Of a DNA stretch of 64,000 nucleotides, positions 27,031 through 36,482 are shown piece after piece. The notes under the pieces were generated by a model that ran no database searches, was not told the origin of the DNA, and saw nothing but the letters and a program-made list of their open reading frames with translations. Source of the stretch: Phycisphaerales bacterium (GTDB taxonomy: Bacteria; Planctomycetota; Phycisphaerae; UBA1845; UTPLA1); contig JAKSDK010001512.1 of assembly GCA_022360095.1 (NCBI GenBank), forward strand, positions 62,001 through 126,000, read 5' to 3'. Position 1 is the stretch's first letter. Every line of letters begins with the position of its first letter. The translations under genes and the position numbers were made by a program.

Positions 27031-28203
27031 TCATTCACTGCGATCGTACTCGAAGGGTTTTCGGGCAATGTCGATGGGCCGCGGGCGAGCGACGCTGATG
27101 AGGATTCCGACGCCCAGATAGCAGGCGATGAGACCGCTGCCGCCCATGCTTACGAAGGGGAGCGACATGCCGGTGATCGGCATGAGGCCGATGGTCATGC
27201 CGGTGTTGATGAGCGCCTGCGCGCAAAGGATGGCGCAGACGCCGACTGCGAGCAGTCGACCGAGAGGATCCGTCGTGATGGAAGCGATGGTCAGCCCCGA
27301 AGCGATGATGACCAAATAGCAGAGCAAGACGACCATGCAGCCGACAAACCCCCACTGATGGCCGATGACGGCAAAGATGAAATCGTTGTGCTCCTCCGGT
27401 AGGAGGTCATGGCGAAAGAAAGCGCCTTGCGTAAAGCCCTGGCCGGAGAAACCGCCGCTGCCGAGAGCGACTTTGGAACGATAGAGATGATACCCGGCGT
27501 TCTGGCGCCATCCGACATCCGACTCATCCTGGCGAAACAGCGCCTTGATTCGTTCTTTCTGATAGGGATTCATGAGCGGGGAGTAATAGAACGCCGGTGC
27601 GGCGAGAAGGCCCAGGAGCAAAATCAGGACCAGATGCTTGATTTTTGCGCCGGCCACAAACAACATCACGAACAATGTGGGAAGCAACAGGATGCTCGTG
27701 CCGAGGTCCGGCTCCTTGAGAATGAGTCCCATTGGGAGAAGGGTCAGCGCAAACGGCATGAGCAGCCCGCGGATCGTTCGGTAGTTGGTGCGGAAACGAA
27801 GGTACTGGGCCAAAGCGAGGATGTAGACGATCTTCGCGTATTCGGACACCTGTATATTAATCGGTCCAAGGACGATCCAGCGAAAAGTATTGCGGCGTTC
27901 GGGAATGATGGGAGCAAGATTGATTTTCCGTGCCACGACCAACAAGACAAGCAAGACCAGAATCAAGCCGAACAAGGGATATGCCCACCGCCCAAGCTCG
28001 CGATAACCGACGATTTGAACCACGAGAAGACCGGTCAGGCCGATACCGAGATGAACCAGTTGTTTCGTCGCCTTGACCGGCCGAACGTCCGGGCCGGCTT
28101 CCCCGGCATAAGCGCCGAGCAATCCCAACGCGGTCAAGGTCAGGGCGGCGATCAACACCGGCCAACCTAGAACGGGCAATAACCTGGTGCGCGGGCCGAT
28201 CAT
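27031..28203 (-). CDS. rodA: Rod shape-determining SEDS glycosyltransferase RodA
   Basis: A 390-aa polytopic membrane protein of the SEDS family (RodA/FtsW/SpoVE), the peptidoglycan polymerase of the elongasome. About ten helices are predicted; characteristic segments include KEPDLGTSILLLPTLFVMLF, the loop GSGGFSGQGFTQG, LLPEEHNDFIFAVIGHQWGF and PITGMSLPFVSMGGSG. The Asp/Glu of KEPDLGT and PEEHNDFI are conserved in the family. Its ATG overlaps the mrdA stop (ATGA), so synthesis is coupled to its partner PBP2. Confidence 0.95.
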   Translation of the reverse strand: MIGPRTRLLPVLGWPVLIAALTLTALGLLGAYAGEAGPDVRPVKATKQLVHLGIGLTGLLVVQIVGYRELGRWAYPLFGLILVLLVLLVVARKINLAPIIPERRNTFRWIVLGPINIQVSEYAKIVYILALAQYLRFRTNYRTIRGLLMPFALTLLPMGLILKEPDLGTSILLLPTLFVMLFVAGAKIKHLVLILLLGLLAAPAFYYSPLMNPYQKERIKALFRQDESDVGWRQNAGYHLYRSKVALGSGGFSGQGFTQGAFFRHDLLPEEHNDFIFAVIGHQWGFVGCMVVLLCYLVIIASGLTIASITTDPLGRLLAVGVCAILCAQALINTGMTIGLMPITGMSLPFVSMGGSGLIACYLGVGILISVARPRPIDIARKPFEYDRSE

Positions 28204-30425
28204 GGTTGGAGGTTCGTTGCAAGAGGGTCGAGTGAAGCCGCATTCGCCGTTTCATCGACCGAAGACGACTTGATGAGGTTGTCCTGAACGTAGGAAATCG
28301 GACGGAGGTAGGCGTGCGGGCTTTCAAGCAAGGCTCCAAAAATGGTGCGACCGACGGGCCCTGCGGTTTGGCCGCCGCTGCCGCCATGTTCGATGACGAC
28401 CGCAATCGCAATTCGTGGGTGCCGGTAGGGAGCAAAGCCGGCAAACCAGGCATGAGTCTGCGGCGTCTTTTCCTCCGTTCGATTCGGCGGCCATCGTTTC
28501 ATCACTTCGCGCCTTATGCATTTCGTATTACGCGGAAGATTCAACATTTCACGAGCATTTTCGATGGTGGGGGCGATGGCATATTCCGTTTCGCCATCGC
28601 CGAGATCAAACGTGTATTTCATCTCGACGACACGGGCCACACACTGTGCACTGCCGGTCTTGCCGCAAATCGTCAGGTGATCCAACCGTGCATGTTTGTA
28701 GGCCGTGCCGCCCATCTCATTCACGCATCGATACAGTCCTCGTCGAGCGATTCTCACGGCTTCCGCGGAAACCCCCTGAATACGCTCGTCGCGTTCTTGC
28801 CTTGGATGGTTGGCGATGATCTTCGGATCGCGGTATGTCCCTCTGGCAAGCGTTGCGTAGATGTTCGCGGCCTGAAGCGGTGTGATTTGCATCTCACCCT
28901 GGCCGATGGCGTAGTTGCGACCGTCCGCCCGACGGTATTTGCGCTTCGCCTTTTTGGTGATCCAATCGTAGGTCGGAATAATCCCGGCGCGTTCTTCGAT
29001 AAGGCCCGTGGTTGATCTTCGACGAGAATCCGGTCCATAAATAAAATCGGCATAAAAGTCCGTCAGGCGCTGCGCATTCAAGCGCTGGCCCAAGCCGTAG
29101 AAATAGATGTTACAACTGTGCATGATGGAATCTTCCGCCGCCACATATCCGTGCCCGGGCAGGCCTTTCCAATGTGTCCAGCAGTGCCAGAAGGTCGATT
29201 CCGGAATGAAGGAACCGTCGCAATACACCTGGGCTTTCGGATCCACAAGTTGATGTTTGAAGCCCGCGAGCAATGAGATCGGCTTCACGATTGAACCGGG
29301 CTGGTATTCCTCCGCAACGGCGCGGAAAAGTAACGGTCGCCGTTTGGCATCATCGCGAAGCACGCGATACTCTTTCTTGAACTGCTCGTGTGAAAAGGAA
29401 GGCACGCTGACCAGGGCAAGCACATCCTGTGTTTCGATGTCCAGCACGACGCAACTTGCCCCCGTTCGATGCGAATCTTCCGCGACGGCGGATTCCAGAA
29501 TTTCCGCAATACGCCGCTGAAGACTCGCGTCGATCGTGAGCTGCACGTCCAGGCCGTCGATCGGCGGCTGAAATTCCTTTCGGTGGCCGTCGAGATTTTT
29601 TTCCTCGTAGCCGCGTTTGCCGCGCAGCATCATTTCGCCAAGATACTCCACGCCGGAGACACCCGCCCTGTCTCCTGAACGATAGCATGCCAACGGATCG
29701 TCTTTGCGCGGATCACCATCGATGCGCCTCGCGGAAACCTCGCCCAGATTCCCAAGCAAATGACACAAAGGCCTGGCGTCCGCAGACCAGACCCTGCGTA
29801 CCGAAGGTTCGATCCGAACAAACGGCAGACCCGACAATTCAAGCTCAATTCGCGTCCTGACCTCGGGCGTGATGTCGCGTAGCACGGAATAGAACCAAGT
29901 GTCATCTCTCAGACGGACGGATTCAAGCGGCTCCTCATAACCGTCGCGCTGCCGCTTCTTCCAGACGGAACGACGGATGCGTTCCACCGCGTCGCAGATG
30001 CCATCGCGCCGTTGCCGAAGCGAGTACAACGGCGTATCCGAGGCCTGTTCAAGCGTCAACCACATTCGGCGAATGCGATCTTCGATTTCAGCCTCCAATT
30101 CAGAGGGCGAGGCACCTCGCCAGCGCGGGTCCTGACGACCAAGTCGTTTGGCCAGGCGCTGAAGATAGGACTCATTCATGCTTAATGCACCGTAAAACAC
30201 GGTGACGTCGAGTGCCGGTTCATCGGAAACAAGGAGCCGCCCGTAGCGATCCAGGATTCGGCCGCGCAGCGGCGGAAGAAAATGTCTCGGGGCAAGCAGT
30301 GCTTCATCGGCTTTTTGCTGATAGGACGTGCCGAAAACAACCTGCAACTGAAATAATCGGGCAATCAGAATGATGCCGCAGATGACGGGAATCGTCAGGA
30401 CGACTTTTAAGCGTCGTTCGAACAT
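28200..30425 (-). CDS. mrdA: Penicillin-binding protein 2 (peptidoglycan transpeptidase)
   Basis: A 741-aa class B PBP, longer than E. coli PBP2 (633 aa) mainly through additional sequence at ~85-190 in the dimerisation region and in the C-terminal part. One N-terminal membrane helix (VVLTIPVICGIILIARLFQL) is followed by RGRILDRYGRLL. The transpeptidase motifs are SIVK (Ser378, Lys381), SCN (437-439) and KTG (589-591), all intact. The protein crosslinks peptidoglycan in the elongasome with RodA. It sits 69 bases after mreD. Confidence 0.94.
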   Translation of the reverse strand: MFERRLKVVLTIPVICGIILIARLFQLQVVFGTSYQQKADEALLAPRHFLPPLRGRILDRYGRLLVSDEPALDVTVFYGALSMNESYLQRLAKRLGRQDPRWRGASPSELEAEIEDRIRRMWLTLEQASDTPLYSLRQRRDGICDAVERIRRSVWKKRQRDGYEEPLESVRLRDDTWFYSVLRDITPEVRTRIELELSGLPFVRIEPSVRRVWSADARPLCHLLGNLGEVSARRIDGDPRKDDPLACYRSGDRAGVSGVEYLGEMMLRGKRGYEEKNLDGHRKEFQPPIDGLDVQLTIDASLQRRIAEILESAVAEDSHRTGASCVVLDIETQDVLALVSVPSFSHEQFKKEYRVLRDDAKRRPLLFRAVAEEYQPGSIVKPISLLAGFKHQLVDPKAQVYCDGSFIPESTFWHCWTHWKGLPGHGYVAAEDSIMHSCNIYFYGLGQRLNAQRLTDFYADFIYGPDSRRRSTTGLIEERAGIIPTYDWITKKAKRKYRRADGRNYAIGQGEMQITPLQAANIYATLARGTYRDPKIIANHPRQERDERIQGVSAEAVRIARRGLYRCVNEMGGTAYKHARLDHLTICGKTGSAQCVARVVEMKYTFDLGDGETEYAIAPTIENAREMLNLPRNTKCIRREVMKRWPPNRTEEKTPQTHAWFAGFAPYRHPRIAIAVVIEHGGSGGQTAGPVGRTIFGALLESPHAYLRPISYVQDNLIKSSSVDETANAASLDPLATNLQP

Positions 30426-30494
30426 GTGATTTCTTTTCAGCCGAGGTTGTCGTTACCGTTGTGCTTACGCACAGAGTGCTCGACCGTTCGAATC

Positions 30495-31022
30495 TTATCG
30501 TACGGGCAATCGCTGGGGGACTCCAACTCCCAGCACGGTCCGAAGCCTGCACAGGATCCAATGTCCGTAGGGGGCCAAAACCGCCGTGTACACGGCGCCC
30601 CAGACCGCAGTGACCACGGTCTCCCCAAGGCGATCCCATTCCCCCATCACATAGAGCATATGCAAACCGACGAGACTAGCCAGGATCAGTTTAGCGAGGA
30701 ATGAAAAAATCAATTGGGTCAGCGCGCTCTCGCGGAACGTCAGTTCTCGCACTTTGCAAACGATCAGTCCGATGAACCCAAGCGAAAACGCGTGAACACC
30801 GACGTTCGCATAGTCCGTGTAACTTATGGTGGTCAGATCGACGGCGAGCCCGATGCACCAGCATGCGAGCGGCGCGTCCTGTTGGCGAGCCAGCAGCGCA
30901 TAGTATACCGCCAGGATGACCATGAAATCCGGCCGAATCGTGTGGAGGGCGATGAACGGCGCGACGGTCGTTTGAAGCACCGTAACCAGGTAGAGCAGAA
31001 TGGCGAATGCGATCCAACGCAT
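30495..31022 (-). CDS. mreD: Rod shape-determining protein MreD
   Basis: About 175 aa with five hydrophobic helices, e.g. MRWIAFAILLYLVTVLQTTV at the start, which is the usual MreD opening, followed by IRPDFMVILAVYYALL and GLAVDLTT. MreD is the small membrane partner of MreC in the elongasome. An upstream ATG at 31100 with an AGGA before it would add 26 polar residues and overlap the HEAT-repeat gene by 40 bases; the ATG at 31022 fits homologues better. mreB and mreC are not in the window. Confidence 0.82.
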   Translation of the reverse strand: MRWIAFAILLYLVTVLQTTVAPFIALHTIRPDFMVILAVYYALLARQQDAPLACWCIGLAVDLTTISYTDYANVGVHAFSLGFIGLIVCKVRELTFRESALTQLIFSFLAKLILASLVGLHMLYVMGEWDRLGETVVTAVWGAVYTAVLAPYGHWILCRLRTVLGVGVPQRLPVR

Positions 31023-31060
31023 TTCGTAACCCGTTTCTAAGATTTTCCCCGCGAGGGTTG

Positions 31061-32200
31061 TTAATCCGGTGAACGCCCGGCCAACGGAGACCTTTGCCAT
31101 GAATCCTGCCGCGGTTTCGTCTTTCCCGACGATGCAACGTGGCCAGACCGATCGATCGTACGAATGGCCGCTCGTGCGACGGCAATTCGAACGTATTCGG
31201 ATTGTCCCTGAGTTTCAAATGCCTGCTTCAACGTGCCGAGCACTTCCGGGTCGGCGATCGCTTCCAAGGCCAAGGCGGCCAAGGCCCTCACGCGCTCGAC
31301 CTGGCGATGGGTCGGATCGTCTTTCGTGACGTGCTTGGGTGAACTAAAAAAAAGATGCTTCAATGCCAAGTTTCGGCCTTCGTCATGCCCCAGTGCCGCC
31401 AATCCCCTGGCCGCCTGCAAACGAATCTCGGGAAAATCCGAATCCATCCGAAAGCGATGCCAGAATAGTTCTTCCGCTTCCTGACTTTTGGTGCCAGCCA
31501 GCATCATCAGTGCGAGCGTAGCCTGGTCCGCATACTTGCTATAACCGTGAAAGATCAGGCGCCGAATCGCGTGTTCGTCCTCCATCACGGCGAGAGATTC
31601 CAGGATTTGCAGCTTTGCCGCCGATTTCTTCTCCCGGTTCAACGCCACTCTCAAGAGCTTGATATGTTCTTTGCCGCCCAAACGACCGATGACCAGAGCG
31701 GCATTTGCCCGAATTCGAGCATCGGGATCGTCAAGCAACAATAGCGATAGTTCGCTCGTTCGACTCGGGTCACCAAGTCGGTGTAATGCAAAAATGGCGG
31801 CCATTCGAACCAGTTTGTTTTGGGATTCCGCTCGGGTCCGGATGGCGTCCAGCAACCGCTCGCTGATCAGATCTTTCGGCCTCGCTTCCCCGATTGCCAT
31901 CAGCGCGGCGAAACTGGCCCCCGGATAGTCATTCTCGATATTAAGCGGGATGGCGAGACGCTCCATCCCTTCAATCGGCGCGACTTCCTTAAAGGCCTCG
32001 ATCGCCTGCATACGAAGGGTCGGTGAATCACCGAAGGCCGCATCTTCGAGCGTCTTGATGGCCATCGCCCGAAAGCGGTTGTGCTGTTGCTGAGGGAGAG
32101 GTTCCAACTTTGGGCCTGCGCACCCGGCACCGGTCGCCAGGAAAACACAGAAAACACATGAGGGCAAAGATCGGAGAACACGTTCAATCCATTGAATCAT
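31061..32200 (-). CDS. HEAT-repeat lipoprotein
   Basis: A 379-aa protein with a signal peptide and likely lipidated Cys (CVFCVFLATGAGC) followed by at least six HEAT/PBS-lyase-like alpha repeats (for example DPDARIRANAALVIGRLGG, DPEVLGTLKQAFETQG). Such repeats are protein-binding scaffolds; no catalytic motif is visible. It overlaps the end of lnt by 17 bases and precedes mreD, so it may be a periplasmic scaffold of the elongation machinery (inference from the operon only). Confidence 0.75.
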   Translation of the reverse strand: MIQWIERVLRSLPSCVFCVFLATGAGCAGPKLEPLPQQQHNRFRAMAIKTLEDAAFGDSPTLRMQAIEAFKEVAPIEGMERLAIPLNIENDYPGASFAALMAIGEARPKDLISERLLDAIRTRAESQNKLVRMAAIFALHRLGDPSRTSELSLLLLDDPDARIRANAALVIGRLGGKEHIKLLRVALNREKKSAAKLQILESLAVMEDEHAIRRLIFHGYSKYADQATLALMMLAGTKSQEAEELFWHRFRMDSDFPEIRLQAARGLAALGHDEGRNLALKHLFFSSPKHVTKDDPTHRQVERVRALAALALEAIADPEVLGTLKQAFETQGQSEYVRIAVARAAIRTIDRSGHVASSGKTKPRQDSWQRSPLAGRSPD

Positions 32201-34499
32201 CCTTCATCACCTTCCCTGGCACTGAACTGCGATTTGTGATTCGTCGAAACCGTTGCCTGAACCAATCTAACAACATCAGGGCCGACAGTCCAACCATGAT
32301 CCATGCAAACCAATCGCCCCAGCGCGTGTAAAGCGTGATACGATCATCGAGCAAAGCCGTGTCAATCGCGTAGGCCGGGGCGGTCCAGGGCCTGGATCGC
32401 CACCGGTCCACCGTCGCCAGGTCGTCTTGAATCTGGGCCAGAAAGATCTCCTGGGACAAGGACAGGTTGGGATTATTCAGGGTGAGGTTTTTCTTAAGAT
32501 TGCTCAATCTGCCGGCGACAAAGTTGAATTCGGGGCCCATGTCCGCAAGGGCGGGCCGGATATCCTGCCCCAAGACTTGTCCCAGCTTCTTACGCGTTTT
32601 CTCATAATCCTCCCGGTCACTCGACTGCGACTGCAATTTGACGGCCATCTCGCGCAGTCGACTCAGCGCCTCGGTGACCGCATCCAGCTTCTGGACCTTT
32701 TCTTCCGCAAGCCTCACCCGACTGTGAATACTGCCGTTCGGATAAACCATCGCACTGATTCCGGTGTTCACGCTTCGCGCCACGGCAATTCGATTCTCAA
32801 CCGCACGAAACACGGACGCCGCAAGGTGCTGCTCCAATTCCGCCGTGTGCAAAAACCAACCGTCGTTGCTGATGCTCAAAAGCAAGTCGATGTTTTTTCG
32901 ACCATCAACCGGCGGCTCGCCTAAAGTGAACTCGCGAGTGATGTAAGGCATGATCTCTTCGTAGCAAATGGGCGTGCCGGCGCGATACCCCGTGGAGTTC
33001 TCGGAACCGGACTCGAATTCGAAGATCACATATTTGTCCCCCGGCGTCAGCGAATAATGCCTTCCATCCTTGCCCCAAGGGGTCAATTTGTTCAGCGAAT
33101 TGTAGATCCCGGGGTAACGATAACGAAATGGCACATATTCGCCGAAGATGACAAGGTGGCGTTTGTCATATCGGGCAACCGGTCGAGTCTGATGCGGCTT
33201 GACAAGGAACGCAGAATTGTAAGCGTCGACGCGCGACGGGATCTCGGTCGGTTTCCACTCCAAAGAGGAAAACCCCAGGACGATCGGCACACCCGATTCC
33301 GTGCTGAGCTTCTGGAATGCTTCGAGGAACTCCGCGGACCACGACTGGAGCTGTTTTAAGTGCCAAAGCTTCCAGTCCGGTGGGTATCGTCGCTTAAGGA
33401 TCTCCTCTAACTCACCCGAATCCGCCTCCAGAAACGACTGGTTGATGAACCCTCTTATGGCCGTCTCGGGAAGCACGATCAAATCCGGCTTCTCCGCAGC
33501 CGCACGTTTCGTCAAATCAAGATGCACCTGAAAGACGGTCGCCGGATGAAGACGCTGACCCGGTCTGGGATTCACGAGCATCGCGATATCGTGTTGGACC
33601 ATCGCAATTCGAGGGCCCTCCCTCAGGTGTTTCCGCGAGCTTTGGGCCAGCCCGTAGATCAACGCCCCCAGGACCACGATAAGCGTCGTCAGCGAGCCGA
33701 GGGGCAAGCGCGTGATGACACGACGTTGGTTCGTCACGGCTCTTCTTGGCAATTCGCTGTTGTATCGTAGCGTCCGCCAGACCCGGATCGGCTGAATGAG
33801 CAGATCCGTCAACCAGCCGTTGATCATGACCAGGATGAAGCTTACGCCGTAAGCACCGACAAGATCACTGACCTGAATCACGGTCAGGACTCGATATTGC
33901 GTGTGAGCCAGAAGCAACCAGGGAAAACCTGAAAAGGCCGTGGAACGAATGAACTCCACGGCGACCCAGACGATCGGCGCACTGATTGCGACGGACATGC
34001 CGTGGCGACGATACAGGTGGCGAATCGGCCAGGCCGCGAGAGGGAAGAACACCGCCATGTATGCGGAAAGCGCCAGAAAACCCGGCCATGTCACCACGTG
34101 CATCCAACGAATGTTGACCAGAAAAAAACTCAACCCGAATACGTAGCTGACGGCGTACAGCAAACGGGCCTTCGCAGCCGTGCAAACACAAATCAACCAC
34201 GGAACGAGACACACGTAGGCCAACGGCCACCAATTGACGTCTGGAAAAATCAAACTGCAAAGCACCGAAGAGAGAAGACTCAGAAGGAAGATGGGTCGCC
34301 GCGTGTGAATGTTTTGAAGGGCTCCTACCAGCCGCGTCGAGTGATGAGGATCTTGACTCAACGGGCCGGACACGGGGCGATCGTCCGACGGCTGATTCGT
34401 ATCGGCACGATGGCTGGCAGCATCGGGTGATTCTTCCGAAACACGTTCCATTGGCGAACGACTTGGTTTCGTGGCTTGCTTGCTTTTTCGCTTGTTCAT
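32184..34499 (-). CDS. lnt: Apolipoprotein N-acyltransferase with helical insertion
   Basis: A 771-aa inner-membrane enzyme that adds the third acyl chain to lipoproteins. A polar Ser/Lys-rich tail (~1-65) precedes six to seven membrane helices, then the periplasmic nitrilase domain with Glu345 (VLPETAIRG), Lys446 (ARYDKRHLV) and Cys512 (TPICYEEI), all present. Between the nitrilase domain and the last membrane helix lies a ~120-residue coiled-coil-rich insertion (~600-720) that makes the protein about 250 residues longer than E. coli Lnt (512 aa). Translation can begin at ATG 34499 or the adjacent TTG at 34502. First gene of the envelope operon. Confidence 0.9.
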   Translation of the reverse strand: MNKRKSKQATKPSRSPMERVSEESPDAASHRADTNQPSDDRPVSGPLSQDPHHSTRLVGALQNIHTRRPIFLLSLLSSVLCSLIFPDVNWWPLAYVCLVPWLICVCTAAKARLLYAVSYVFGLSFFLVNIRWMHVVTWPGFLALSAYMAVFFPLAAWPIRHLYRRHGMSVAISAPIVWVAVEFIRSTAFSGFPWLLLAHTQYRVLTVIQVSDLVGAYGVSFILVMINGWLTDLLIQPIRVWRTLRYNSELPRRAVTNQRRVITRLPLGSLTTLIVVLGALIYGLAQSSRKHLREGPRIAMVQHDIAMLVNPRPGQRLHPATVFQVHLDLTKRAAAEKPDLIVLPETAIRGFINQSFLEADSGELEEILKRRYPPDWKLWHLKQLQSWSAEFLEAFQKLSTESGVPIVLGFSSLEWKPTEIPSRVDAYNSAFLVKPHQTRPVARYDKRHLVIFGEYVPFRYRYPGIYNSLNKLTPWGKDGRHYSLTPGDKYVIFEFESGSENSTGYRAGTPICYEEIMPYITREFTLGEPPVDGRKNIDLLLSISNDGWFLHTAELEQHLAASVFRAVENRIAVARSVNTGISAMVYPNGSIHSRVRLAEEKVQKLDAVTEALSRLREMAVKLQSQSSDREDYEKTRKKLGQVLGQDIRPALADMGPEFNFVAGRLSNLKKNLTLNNPNLSLSQEIFLAQIQDDLATVDRWRSRPWTAPAYAIDTALLDDRITLYTRWGDWFAWIMVGLSALMLLDWFRQRFRRITNRSSVPGKVMKDDSMD

Positions 34500-34517
34500 C
34501 AAGCAACGCAGTGTAAC

Positions 34518-34605
34518 GGGAAGGGGGAAGGGGGATAAGGGGATATGGGGATAGGGGATAGGGGATAAGGGACCAAGGGATCAAGGGATCAAGGGATCAA
34601 GGGAT
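34518..34605. repeat. G-rich tandem repeats (GGGGATA and AAGGGATC units)
   Basis: Positions ~34518-34570 hold at least six runs of four or five G separated by 2-4 bases, mostly GGGGATA units, with G-quadruplex potential on the plus strand. They are followed by AAGGGATC units (34575-34605). The block lies directly upstream of lnt. Confidence 0.75.
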
Positions 34606-34675
34606 AAGAGTGGTGCTCTTAATAACGAGAAGATGGAGCGCATGTACGGCTCTGATTAGGCGTTGCTATCTCAGC

Positions 34676-34704
34676 CCCTTGGACCCTTGGACCCTTGGAC
34701 CCTA
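34676..34704. repeat. CCCTTGGAC tandem repeat, inverted relative to 34575-34605
   Basis: Three units of CTTGGACCC just beyond the glmM-like stop. The reverse complement (GGGTCCAAG) is the same motif family as the AAGGGATC block 70 bases to the left and the copy at 7551-7587, so the two flanks could pair as a long imperfect hairpin. Confidence 0.65.
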
Positions 34705-34716
34705 GGCCCCCCCCTT

Positions 34717-36051
34717 CTACAACAGCTCGGTGATGCGGCGGGCCAGGGATACGGCCGTTTTCTCGTCAGCAGCCTCCGAGATCACTCGGGCAATGGGTTC
34801 CGTGTTGGACGGACGGACGTGAACCCAGCCCTCGGGCCAGTCGATCCTGAGACCATCCGCATCGTTGGATTGACCATCGGTGCTCATTCGGACCCGTTCG
34901 AGCCAGGCCTGGATCGCCTCCCGATCCACCTCAAACTTCTGCTTGATCATGACATAACGAGGCATCTCATCGACAATCGTCGCCAACGGTCGCCAATCCT
35001 CGGCGAGCAGATCCAGGACCAGCCCCATGCCGACGAAGCTGTCGCGCACCGGAACGACCCTCGGATCGATCACGCCGCCGTTGCCTTCGCCCCCGATGAC
35101 GCAACCGTGGGTGAGGACGGCACGGGCCACATTCGCTTCGCCTACCGGTGTACGATGCACCACAGCGCCGTCGCCCGCCTGGGCCACCAGGTCGTCCACC
35201 ATCCGAGAGGTTGAAAGATTCACCGCGACGGCCCCGACCTGTTTCGACAGCATGTATTTGGTTGCCAAAGCGACGGTGTATTCCTCGCCGATGTAACGTC
35301 CCTGATTATCGACAATCGCCAATCGATCCGCATCCGGATCCTGTGCGAAACCGACGTCGGCACCGTGTTCACGAACGGCTTCACACAAACCGACCAAGTT
35401 TTCGGCCGTGGGCTCGGGAGGGTGAGCGAATCGCCCGTGCGGCTCGCTGTTGAGGTGCGTGACCTTGCAGCCCAATCGTTCGAGCAACATCTTGCCGCCG
35501 AGACCGCCGGCGCCGTTGACGCTGTCGAGCACGACTTTGAGTTGTCGTCGGCGAATCGCCTCGACGTTCAGCACGCGCGTGACTTTGGCGACGTGACGAT
35601 CGTGCGTGGTGAGGTCGCGCTCGAGTTCCCTTAATTGCTCAACGCCGGCAAAATGAAAGTCCTTCCGGCGATACCGATCGAAAATCTGCTCGGCCAATTC
35701 CGGGGGGGGAGCGAATCCTTCAGATGTAATGAACTTGATCCCATTCCATTGTTCGGGATTGTGGCTCGCGGTGATGACCACGCCGCCGGCCGCCGATCGC
35801 TCTCCGACCATCAAAGCCACTCCCGGGGTCGTGACAACGCCAAGTTCCACGACGTGACAACCGGCTGCGAGCATGCCGCTGGTGACCGCATTGTGCACCA
35901 TCGTCCCGCTGGGCCGCGAATCGCGCCCAATGACAACGGTACCGCCACCGAGATACGACCCGAACATGGCCCCCATCTCCGCCGCAAGCATGGGCGTCAT
36001 CGTCTCACCCACGATGCCTCTCACACCGGATACGCTGATCATCAAAGTCAT
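34717..36051 (-). CDS. glmM: Phosphoglucosamine mutase-like phosphohexomutase
   Basis: A 444-aa alpha-D-phosphohexomutase. Motifs: SGVRGIVG at the N-terminus, the catalytic phosphoserine loop TASHNPEQWNG, the magnesium loop DPDADRLAIVD, the sugar-binding GEGNGGV (GGEGNGG), and the phosphate-binding RPSNTEPIARV. Substrate choice (glucosamine versus mannose/glucose phosphate) cannot be fixed by eye; glmM is the best guess because of length and the envelope-gene context. It is followed by the repeat block and lnt operon. Confidence 0.85.
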   Translation of the reverse strand: MTLMISVSGVRGIVGETMTPMLAAEMGAMFGSYLGGGTVVIGRDSRPSGTMVHNAVTSGMLAAGCHVVELGVVTTPGVALMVGERSAAGGVVITASHNPEQWNGIKFITSEGFAPPPELAEQIFDRYRRKDFHFAGVEQLRELERDLTTHDRHVAKVTRVLNVEAIRRRQLKVVLDSVNGAGGLGGKMLLERLGCKVTHLNSEPHGRFAHPPEPTAENLVGLCEAVREHGADVGFAQDPDADRLAIVDNQGRYIGEEYTVALATKYMLSKQVGAVAVNLSTSRMVDDLVAQAGDGAVVHRTPVGEANVARAVLTHGCVIGGEGNGGVIDPRVVPVRDSFVGMGLVLDLLAEDWRPLATIVDEMPRYVMIKQKFEVDREAIQAWLERVRMSTDGQSNDADGLRIDWPEGWVHVRPSNTEPIARVISEAADEKTAVSLARRITELL

Positions 36052-36064
36052 AACATCTCAACCA

Positions 36065-36343
36065 TTAATCTCTACGATTGTCCCGGTCGGATTGACGTTT
36101 CTCAAGATCTTCCCGCACTTCCGGGCACAAATAACGGGCCTCGATCTCAGGCATCCCGGCGAGCGCGTCCAAGGTTCGTTCATAGCGCGTCTCGATGTCC
36201 GCAAGGGTGTCCACGAACAAACGTCGCTCACCCTTGACGACACAAAAACCGCCCCCATCACCCCCTAACGGCTCTCTGCGAATCGCCAACCCCATTTCCT
36301 CCGCCACTCTCAGCAACTCATCCAGCCGCATTTGCAAATCCAT
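36065..36343 (-). CDS. Small protein of unknown function upstream of the mutase
   Basis: A 92-aa soluble charged protein with a helical N-terminus (MRLDELLRVAEEMGLAIRRE), a GGDGGGFCVVKGERRLFVDT strand region that looks like a small beta sheet, and a charged C-terminal helix. No recognised family. It ends 13 bases before the mutase start on the same strand, and its composition matches neighbours, so it is probably the first gene of that operon. Confidence 0.6.
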   Translation of the reverse strand: MDLQMRLDELLRVAEEMGLAIRREPLGGDGGGFCVVKGERRLFVDTLADIETRYERTLDALAGMPEIEARYLCPEVREDLEKRQSDRDNRRD

Positions 36344-36482
36344 CGATCATATTCCATACTTTGCGCAATCCTTGCCGTTGGTCTGAGACAACACAACGCC
36401 AGATCATTGGTATGATGCCGGAGATGGTTGTCAAGTTCGTGCAGGCGACTGCCGATAACATCGTCGTCCGAAGCCGTACAAT

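Noticed and set aside
34518..34704. CRISPR array
   Set aside because: Units are 7-9 bases, contiguous and without unique spacers; no cas genes are in the window.
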